Positions 13,565 through 19,095 of a stretch of 19,095 nt of DNA are shown piece after piece. How positions within the stretch are numbered: the stretch's first letter is position 1; the number at the start of each line of letters is the position of its first letter. A model generated the notes under the pieces. It did no database searches. It saw only the letters and a list, made by a program, of their open reading frames with translations, and was not told the origin of the DNA. The stretch comes from Alcanivorax sp. (GTDB lineage: Bacteria > Pseudomonadota > Gammaproteobacteria > Pseudomonadales > Alcanivoracaceae): NCBI GenBank assembly GCA_007135015.1, contig SLJS01000237.1, forward strand, positions 1-19,095, read 5' to 3'. The position numbers and the translations under genes are program-made.

Positions 13565-15967
13565 TCAGCCCCTGCCCTGCTGTTCGCGACCGGCGGCGGT
13601 CATGGCCTCGTGCCGCAGCAGAAAACGCGCCAGCGACGGCAGCAGCCAGAGCGCCCCGATCATGTTCCAGAGGAACATGAAGGTGAGCAGGATCCCCATG
13701 TCGGCCTGGAACTTGATCGAGGAGAAGCTCCAGAAGATCACACCCACCGCCAGGGTCAGCCCGGTAAAGGCCACCGCCTTGCCGGTCGTCTCCAGCGTCC
13801 GGTGATAGGCCTCATCGAGCGGCAGCCCCTGCCTGAGGTAACCCGACAGCCTGCTGTAGATGTAGATACCATAGTCGACACCGATCCCCACGCCCAGGGC
13901 AATCACCGGAAGCGTCGCCACTTTCACCCCGATTCCCATATGCGTCATCAGTGCCTGACAGAGAATGGAGGTCAGACCAAGCGGAATGATGATGCACAGC
14001 ACCGCCCTCCAGGAACGGAAGGCCAGCAGACAGAGAAACGCCACCACACCATAAACGAGTCCCAGCATCGGGTACTGACTGGCGGCAATGGTCTGATTGG
14101 TTGCCGCCTCGATGCCCGCATTGCCCGCCGCGAGCTTGAATTCGATCACACCGGGTTCGTTGTGCTCGGCCTTGAACCGTTCGACTGCGTCCGTCACCCG
14201 GTCCAGCGTTTCCGCCCTGTGGTCATCCAGGAAGGTGTAGACCGGCGTGACGCTGCAATCCAGGTTATACAGCATGTCGGGCATGAACTGCATGGCATTG
14301 TTCAGGGCAAACTGGTCCCGCGAAATCGTTGCCCACTTCAGATTGCCTTCGTTCATGTTCGCGTTGATGCGCTTGGTCACCGAGGCGATGGAGGTCACAT
14401 CCTGGACGCCCTCCACATTGCGCAGCTTCCAGCCCAGCTCATCGATCTTCTGCAGCGCCGCGAAATCATTGCAGCCCTCCGGCGGTGTCTCCCCGATGAC
14501 CACCAGCACATCCGCGCTGACCGAGTAATTCTCAACGAGCTGATTCACGTCGTGATTGTATTGATAGCGCGAATCGGGAATGTAGTCCCTGGGACAGTCC
14601 ATCTGCTCGCAGGGGTCCGGCCAGAGTTCCGGAGCCCCCTTGTCCAGGTCACCCACCTTGAGGTCCTGGCTGTACCAGAGCCCGCCGGCATAGCCGGCCG
14701 CCGCCACAAGAATGGAAACCGCCGCCCAGCGAGGGCGCGCAAAGCGCGAAAACAGGTCCGATATCGGATACCGGTTGGTCAGGCGTTTGTTATTGATCTT
14801 GTCCACGGCAAGACGGCCGACGCCGAGGTAGGAAATCAGCACCGGCACAAGCACCAGATTGCTCAGAATGATCACCGCTACGCCTACACTGGCCGCAATG
14901 GCCAGCTCACGGATGACGCCGACTTCAATGATATAGAGAGTCAGAAAGCCGATCGCGTCACTGACCAGCGCCACTACGCCCGGTACCGCCAGCATGACCA
15001 CGGCTGAACGCGAAGCATCCAGCTTCGCCAGCCCATCCGCGGCAAAATTCGCGATCGCATTGACCACCTGCACACCATGGGAAACCGCAATGGCAAATAC
15101 GAGGAAGGGAACCAGCATCGAATAGGGGTCGATGGTAAAGCCCAGCAATCGCACGATGCCCAACTGCCAGATCACGGCCGTGAAAGAGCAGGCCGCCACC
15201 GTAACCGTACTCCGCCAGGACCGCGTGTCCATCAGGAGCAACAACGCGGTAAGCCCGAGCGTAAAGAAGAAGAACATGGCCACTTCCTGAGCAGCGGCCA
15301 TTACATCGCCGGCCACCTTGGCGGCACCGACGATGTGGATCCTGACACCGGGATTTTCCTGCTGATACCTTTCCCGGATCTCCTCGAGTTCCCTGTTCAG
15401 CTGTGGAATATCAACCGGCGAGTCCACCGCAAGGGGATCCAGAAGCTGGGCATGAACAATGCTGGAGCGAAAATCGTCGGCAACCAGCCGTCCCACCTGC
15501 CCCGAACGCAGCACATTGATCCGGAGCTGCTCAAGGGTCTGGTCCGAACCGTCGTAATCCGAGGGGATCACTTCACCGCCCTGGAAACCTTCCTCGGTGA
15601 CCTCGTTCCAGCGCACATTCGGCGTCCACAGGGAACTGATCCGTGAGGGGTCGACTCCGTCGAGGGCAAAGATATCGTCCGTTACATCCCGGAGCACCTC
15701 CATGTATGCTTCATTGAAGATGTCCTCGTTTTCCACATCACGGACGATCACCCGGATGTCATTGCCCATCTCGACGTCGTCGCGATGTTCCAGCAGGTTC
15801 TGTATATAAGGGTGGCTCACCGGCACCATCTTGCGGACATCCGTATTGACCTGGATGTTCAGCGCGTGAAAGGCCAGAAACACGGTGATTGCCGCGAATG
15901 CGAGCAGAAGCAGCGGCCGGACCGAAAAGATCGCGTTCGCTATGACTTCGGAAATCTTCCTGTTCAT
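13565..15967 (-). CDS. RND superfamily exporter (MMPL domain)
   Basis: An 800-residue inner-membrane protein with two repeated halves. TM1 is at about 15-35, followed by a large periplasmic loop (36-225) and a five-to-six helix bundle (228-381). A second half has TM7 (413-431), a second loop (432-628) and TM8-12 (631-780). The second-half helix LGVGIGVDYGIYIYSRL (691-707) carries the MMPL/RND motif with an intramembrane Asp; the matching first-half helix has AVSHGVQ. Four cysteines in loop 2 (453, 458, 499, 571) may form disulfides. Family members (COG1033, HpnN, MmpL) move lipids and other hydrophobic molecules using proton motive force. The start ATG (15965-15967) is 16 nt after the YCF48-like gene. 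There is no membrane fusion protein or TolC here; the partners are DUF1329 and DUF1302 proteins. Substrate unknown. Confidence 0.9.
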   Translation of the reverse strand: MNRKISEVIANAIFSVRPLLLLAFAAITVFLAFHALNIQVNTDVRKMVPVSHPYIQNLLEHRDDVEMGNDIRVIVRDVENEDIFNEAYMEVLRDVTDDIFALDGVDPSRISSLWTPNVRWNEVTEEGFQGGEVIPSDYDGSDQTLEQLRINVLRSGQVGRLVADDFRSSIVHAQLLDPLAVDSPVDIPQLNRELEEIRERYQQENPGVRIHIVGAAKVAGDVMAAAQEVAMFFFFTLGLTALLLLMDTRSWRSTVTVAACSFTAVIWQLGIVRLLGFTIDPYSMLVPFLVFAIAVSHGVQVVNAIANFAADGLAKLDASRSAVVMLAVPGVVALVSDAIGFLTLYIIEVGVIRELAIAASVGVAVIILSNLVLVPVLISYLGVGRLAVDKINNKRLTNRYPISDLFSRFARPRWAAVSILVAAAGYAGGLWYSQDLKVGDLDKGAPELWPDPCEQMDCPRDYIPDSRYQYNHDVNQLVENYSVSADVLVVIGETPPEGCNDFAALQKIDELGWKLRNVEGVQDVTSIASVTKRINANMNEGNLKWATISRDQFALNNAMQFMPDMLYNLDCSVTPVYTFLDDHRAETLDRVTDAVERFKAEHNEPGVIEFKLAAGNAGIEAATNQTIAASQYPMLGLVYGVVAFLCLLAFRSWRAVLCIIIPLGLTSILCQALMTHMGIGVKVATLPVIALGVGIGVDYGIYIYSRLSGYLRQGLPLDEAYHRTLETTGKAVAFTGLTLAVGVIFWSFSSIKFQADMGILLTFMFLWNMIGALWLLPSLARFLLRHEAMTAAGREQQGRG

Positions 15968-15983
15968 CTATGCACCCCGCCCC

Positions 15984-17060
15984 TTAGCGAACTTCCCCGA
16001 AAACCCGGACCCCTCCGGCTCCCGCCACGATCATACCATCGCCCTGCCGGGCCAACACCGACGAAATCGATTGCCTTCCGGCAACATGGCGCAGTTCAAA
16101 GGTCTCGCCCCGGTCCCGACTTGTCAGCACCGCTCCGGCGTTGCCCACCAGCACAATGGTGCCATCGGCCAGCACCGTGCCGGCATTCACGCCAGTGCTG
16201 AGACCGACATCAATACGCTTCCACTGCTCACCCTGGTCTCTGCTTAGCCAGATATTTCCCTGCAGCCCATGTATGAGAAGCGTTTCCGGGTCGCTACTGG
16301 TAATGCCGAAAAAGGAACCGTGGTAGGGGCTTTCCAGAGGCTGATAAGTCTCTCCGTGGTCGTCGGAACGGAACAGTGTGCCCTGCTCTCCCGCAATCAG
16401 CACGGCCTCTTCCGCCCCTTCCAGCGGAGAAATCGCATAAAGGTGCCAGCCGTCCGGATTGTCCAGCAACGCCGTTTCCTGCTGCCAGCTGAAACCGGCG
16501 TCGCGGGTCACAGCGACATAGCCAAAGCCCCCGACAGCCAAGGCTTGTTCTTCATTCCGGCACCAGATGTCGAGAAGCGGCGCTCCGGAGGTATCCACGC
16601 CAAAGTCATCAACATCATCTTCGTAGAAATCGTCCATGTCGAAATCATCGTCGTCCCAGGACTCATCGTCCCAGGCGTCATTGTCGTCATCAGCATAGGG
16701 ATCGTCATCGACAACCAGCTCGTCGCTATACTGTTTCGTCCAGCTTTCACCCCCATCGCTTGTACCCAGGATGACCGCATCATGGCCCACGGCCCATCCT
16801 GTCTCTTCATCAGCAAAACAGACCGCGGTCAGCAACACTCCGGTGGGCGTCTCCGCCTGCTTCCAGCTGAGACCGTCGTCATCGGAATAGATGATATGCC
16901 CGCGGTCGCCAACCGCCACAACCCGGTCGCCGGCACGCTCCAGATCCGTGTAGATGGTTCCGCGCACCAGGGGATCGTCTTCCCTGACAGTACCTGCGCC
17001 CCGGTCGGCAAGGGCCGTCGCGCTGACGCCCAGAACCAGCAGCAGAATGAATATCCGCAT
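15984..17060 (-). CDS. YCF48-like seven-bladed beta-propeller with Asp-rich insertion, exported
   Basis: A 358-residue protein with signal peptide MRIFILLLVLGVSATALA, so probably periplasmic. I used the ATG at 17058-17060; a Met 12 codons earlier would bury the leader. At least six propeller repeats of the Asp-box type are visible (GDRGHIIYSDDDGLSW, GHDAVILGTSDGGESW, GGFGYVAVTRDAGFSW, GEQGTLFRSDDHGETY, GLQGNIWLSRDQGEQW, GNAGAVLTSRDRGETF) and a seventh short one (GAGGVRVFG). It resembles YCF48/Hcf136, which in cyanobacteria and plastids helps photosystem II assembly. In non-photosynthetic bacteria such proteins sit beside MMPL exporters and their job is not known. Residues 118-156 are an insertion between blades 2 and 3 with 23 Asp/Glu of 39. 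The gene follows a strong terminator after DUF1329 and precedes the MMPL gene by 16 nt. Confidence 0.88.
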   Translation of the reverse strand: MRIFILLLVLGVSATALADRGAGTVREDDPLVRGTIYTDLERAGDRVVAVGDRGHIIYSDDDGLSWKQAETPTGVLLTAVCFADEETGWAVGHDAVILGTSDGGESWTKQYSDELVVDDDPYADDDNDAWDDESWDDDDFDMDDFYEDDVDDFGVDTSGAPLLDIWCRNEEQALAVGGFGYVAVTRDAGFSWQQETALLDNPDGWHLYAISPLEGAEEAVLIAGEQGTLFRSDDHGETYQPLESPYHGSFFGITSSDPETLLIHGLQGNIWLSRDQGEQWKRIDVGLSTGVNAGTVLADGTIVLVGNAGAVLTSRDRGETFELRHVAGRQSISSVLARQGDGMIVAGAGGVRVFGEVR

Positions 17061-17108
17061 GACAACATCCCGTAAAGTTGACCAGAAAAATGGCACTTCC
17101 CAGCGCTC

Positions 17109-17138
17109 AAAAAAGCGCCGGGCGCATTGCGCCCGGCG
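17109..17138 (-). terminator. Intrinsic terminator after the DUF1329 gene
   Basis: A perfect 10-bp stem CGCCGGGCGC/GCGCCCGGCG with an AAT loop (ATT on the plus strand; 17116-17138), read on the minus strand, is followed by CTTTTTT (A-run at 17109-17114 on the plus strand). It lies 15 nt after the DUF1329 stop and about 50 nt before the YCF48-like start. It should end or strongly reduce transcription between the two halves of the cluster. Confidence 0.88.
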
Positions 17139-17152
17139 TAACTCTCAGGGAA

Positions 17153-18559
17153 CTAGCGGCCCCGCCGCCGCAGCGCATGGGGCGTGAAGTACCGGGGACC
17201 CGGAGCGGCCTGACTGAAGTCCAGATTCGACGGCTCCTCGTTGGAGAGCTGCTGGACGTGGTAGCGACCCGCGCGCAGATCATGGAAGGTATCCAGCGCC
17301 GTCCAGTGAGTGGGCACCTCGTAGTAGTTCTTGGTAAAGGCCAGGCTTACCCGCCAGAGCTCGCCGCGGCGATCATACTGATCGGCCATGGCGATCTGCC
17401 AGGAATCCTCGTCAATATAGAACCGCCGCCGTTGGTAAACATGGCGCTCGCCTTCCTTGAGCGTTCCTTCCACCACCCAGACGCGATGGTTTTCCCAGCG
17501 GGTGTGCTCCGGATTGACGTGCCCCACCTGGAGAACGTCATCGTACTCCACCTCGGGATTGTCCAGCCGGTAGTTGTTGTAGGGAATGAACCTTTCCACT
17601 GGCTCGTCGTGAACCAGCCGCCAGTTGTAGCGCTCCGGCGACCCATTGTACATATCGGTATCATCGGCCGTGCGCAGGCCGTCCGAGGCAGCAATGGGCG
17701 TATCAAAGGACAGGTCGGGAGAACGCTGCACACGCCGGGTGCCGGCATTGTAGCCCCAGGCCTGACGGGGCTGCTTGTCCTGATCCAGGGTCTCGTGCAC
17801 GAGCACCGCCCCGCCCGCCAGCCGGGCCGGAGCAAGCGTAAAGGAAAGGTAATAGAAAATGACGTTGTCCAGGGAATCGTGGTCCATGTCCCGGTCGTAA
17901 TAGCGGAAATAGACCTCCTGCTGCGAAGTCACCAGCGAATAGCTGCCGTTGCGGCGGACAGCCACTTCCGAGGCCCGCCGGACCACATATTCGCCTCGCC
18001 AGCGCAGGATATGATTCCAGATGGCCTGAAGGGCCTTTTCTTCGTTTGTTCCGTGAAGAATCGGAAACGGCTTGCCACCAAATGCATTGTTCACGCCCGT
18101 CGGCAACAGCGTTGCCGTCGTGGCGTTGTCCCGGGTGTTCTCGTAGACCCATTCCGGCGCCGACGCCGTCCGGCGGCTGCGGTAGACCGGCACCTCGAAG
18201 GTGTCCGGATAGGCTTCCATCATCGCCATGACGCCGTCGCCAAGACGGTCCGCGTATTCGTCCTTGTTCTCGTTGTTGATGACAAACAGCACCTCGTCCT
18301 CCGGGAAGGGGTCGGGGTGGTGCTGGCCGGGCTGTCTGTATTCGTCCGGGATCATGTCCTCGGTAAAACCGCCATCCCACTCCGGGATTCCGAAACCGCT
18401 GGCCACATCCTGGTCGTTGCCCCGCTTCTGCGCACCGAAAGGTGTGAGGTCATTTCCAAGCCGCTGGGCCTCCTGGGCCGACACGGCCGCATGCAACGAG
18501 GCTCCGGAGAAAGCCAGAAGAAACGCGGCGCTCCCGATAACAGTAATTCTTTTCAGCAT
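17153..18559 (-). CDS. DUF1329 family periplasmic protein
   Basis: A 468-residue exported protein. The leader MLKRITVIGSAAFLLAFSGASLHA ends with a good signal-peptidase site, giving a soluble periplasmic product. Family hallmarks include LGNDLTPFGAQKRGN near the mature N-terminus, FPILHGTNEEKALQAIWNHILRWRGEYVVR, PRQAWGYNAGTRRVQRSPDLSFDTPI, PERYNWRLVHDEPVERFIPYNNYRLD and the C-terminal RRRFYIDEDSWQIAMADQYDRRGELWRVS. The C-terminal part has the look of a beta-rich LolA/LolB-type lipid carrier, but that is my inference. The ATG at 18557-18559 follows GGGAGAG by 5 nt. DUF1329 genes are commonly next to DUF1302 outer-membrane genes, as here (63 nt apart). Function not established; a role in moving a hydrophobic molecule across the periplasm is plausible. 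Confidence 0.9.
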   Translation of the reverse strand: MLKRITVIGSAAFLLAFSGASLHAAVSAQEAQRLGNDLTPFGAQKRGNDQDVASGFGIPEWDGGFTEDMIPDEYRQPGQHHPDPFPEDEVLFVINNENKDEYADRLGDGVMAMMEAYPDTFEVPVYRSRRTASAPEWVYENTRDNATTATLLPTGVNNAFGGKPFPILHGTNEEKALQAIWNHILRWRGEYVVRRASEVAVRRNGSYSLVTSQQEVYFRYYDRDMDHDSLDNVIFYYLSFTLAPARLAGGAVLVHETLDQDKQPRQAWGYNAGTRRVQRSPDLSFDTPIAASDGLRTADDTDMYNGSPERYNWRLVHDEPVERFIPYNNYRLDNPEVEYDDVLQVGHVNPEHTRWENHRVWVVEGTLKEGERHVYQRRRFYIDEDSWQIAMADQYDRRGELWRVSLAFTKNYYEVPTHWTALDTFHDLRAGRYHVQQLSNEEPSNLDFSQAAPGPRYFTPHALRRRGR

Positions 18560-18584
18560 GATAACTCTCCCTCAGGAAACTGTG

Positions 18585-18607
18585 CCGGGATGTCCGTGAC
18601 ATCCCGG
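18585..18607 (-). other. Perfect 10-bp hairpin between DUF1302 and DUF1329 genes
   Basis: Arms 18585-18594 and 18598-18607 pair fully around a 3-nt loop. The minus-strand sequence after the stem (CACAGTTTCC) lacks a proper T-run. It is more likely an mRNA-stabilising or partial attenuation structure at the 3' end of the outer-membrane protein message than a full terminator. It begins 15 nt after the DUF1302 stop. Confidence 0.7.
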
Positions 18608-18622
18608 AGCGCGCCTGTTCTT

Positions 18623-19095
18623 TCAGAATGCGTACCGGAACGACAGGGCCGCGTGGTTGCGATCGCGCATCTTGTTGCTGTACCCCGCGCCCCAGAACCG
18701 GGTTCCCGACAGCGTGACTTCCATGTTGTCCAGGTGAATGAACTTCGTACTGAGCGTCGCCGCGCGACGTCCCTCCATGAAGTTACCCCCGATATAGGAA
18801 TTGCCCGATACGTCATGGGAGAAGAACAGCTGGGGCTCCATGTTCAGGCCCGCAAAGAGGTCCGTATAGCGGCCGCGAAGCACGGCCCGGTAGCCCCAGG
18901 AGAACTGGTCCATGTAGGTGCCGAACACGTCACCGGGACTGCGAACTTCGGCTTCGAAGTCAGCAATGGCCGCAGTGGAATTGTAATGAAGCTTCTCTTC
19001 CACCAGGTCGCCGTTCTCGTCCAGGCCCATGCCTCTGCTGTCCAGACCCCGGACATATTCGCCACCGAGTTCGATCACGGTAGTAACACTGTCCA
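18623..19095 (-). CDS. DUF1302 family outer-membrane beta-barrel protein, C-terminal part
   Basis: The last 156 or so residues of a larger protein whose 5' end lies beyond the window. Alternating polar and hydrophobic strands end in the aromatic pattern HAALSFRYAF, with a C-terminal Phe as needed for BAM-dependent outer-membrane insertion. Strands such as TVIELGGEYVRG, YRAVLRGRYTDLFAGLNMEPQLFFSHDVSG and MEVTLSGTRFWGAGYSN fit DUF1302, a family of about 500-600 residues encoded beside DUF1329. No stop or start is seen at the window edge. It is the first known gene of the envelope cluster and is followed by a hairpin, then DUF1329. By analogy with other barrels it could be the outer-membrane port for the cluster's cargo. 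The DUF1302 assignment rests on the visible end and the neighbour. Confidence 0.85.
   Translation of the reverse strand, partial: DSVTTVIELGGEYVRGLDSRGMGLDENGDLVEEKLHYNSTAAIADFEAEVRSPGDVFGTYMDQFSWGYRAVLRGRYTDLFAGLNMEPQLFFSHDVSGNSYIGGNFMEGRRAATLSTKFIHLDNMEVTLSGTRFWGAGYSNKMRDRNHAALSFRYAF

Noticed and set aside
13610..15007. Plus-strand open frame of 465 codons opposite the MMPL gene
   Set aside because: The product is rich in His, Arg and Gln without domains and mirrors the conserved transporter.
15984..17060. Photosystem II assembly factor in a phototroph
   Set aside because: The YCF48-like fold is widespread in non-phototrophs, and no photosynthesis genes are in the window; the MMPL/DUF1329 neighbourhood points elsewhere.

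Overview
The window is a compact, GC-rich chromosomal segment from a gammaproteobacterium. Several gene linkages are familiar from Pseudomonas and its relatives: nagZ, psrA, lexA, a DUF6586 gene and topA lie close together, as do pyrD, rmf and rlmKL. The genus cannot be fixed from this sequence alone. There are no tRNA or rRNA genes, no CRISPR array and no recognisable transposase or phage gene.

Layout. (1) Positions 1-1557, minus strand: psrA - YkuD (L,D-transpeptidase fold) - nagZ, tightly coupled, behind a good sigma70 promoter overlapped by a PsrA-type operator. (2) Positions 1642-1787: a non-coding element of about 145 bp with 31-bp terminal inverted repeats and a series of GC-rich hairpins. 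(3) Positions 1783-5845, minus strand: topA - DUF6586 - LOG-family Rossmann protein. (4) Positions 6155-8054: a universal stress protein (+), a cyclic-nucleotide-binding-domain protein (-), and lexA (+) with a clear SOS box. (5) Positions 8092-9347, plus strand: DUF1499 protein and tatD, overlapping by ATGA. (6) Positions 9304-11635, minus strand: rlmKL and a small glutaredoxin-like protein that overlaps the tatD end. (7) rmf (+) with its own terminator, then pyrD (-). (8) Positions 13232-13564: a repeat-rich intergenic region with a REP/BIME-like palindrome and a heptanucleotide repeat. (9) Positions 13565-19095, minus strand: an envelope cluster read as DUF1302 outer-membrane beta-barrel (cut by the window edge) - DUF1329 periplasmic protein - YCF48-like seven-bladed propeller - RND/MMPL exporter.

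How the genes fit together. Most of the window is housekeeping: DNA topology (topA), SOS control (lexA), cell-wall recycling (nagZ and probably the leaderless YkuD protein), 23S rRNA methylation (rlmKL), ribosome hibernation (rmf) and pyrimidine synthesis (pyrD). The least understood part is region 9. It encodes inner-membrane, periplasmic and outer-membrane parts that together look like a trans-envelope export route for a hydrophobic molecule. The cargo is unknown, and the role is inferred from protein types and adjacency. The structures most worth following up are this cluster (with an Asp-rich insertion in the propeller and a strong internal terminator), the inverted-repeat element at 1642-1787, and the signal-peptide-less YkuD enzyme between psrA and nagZ.
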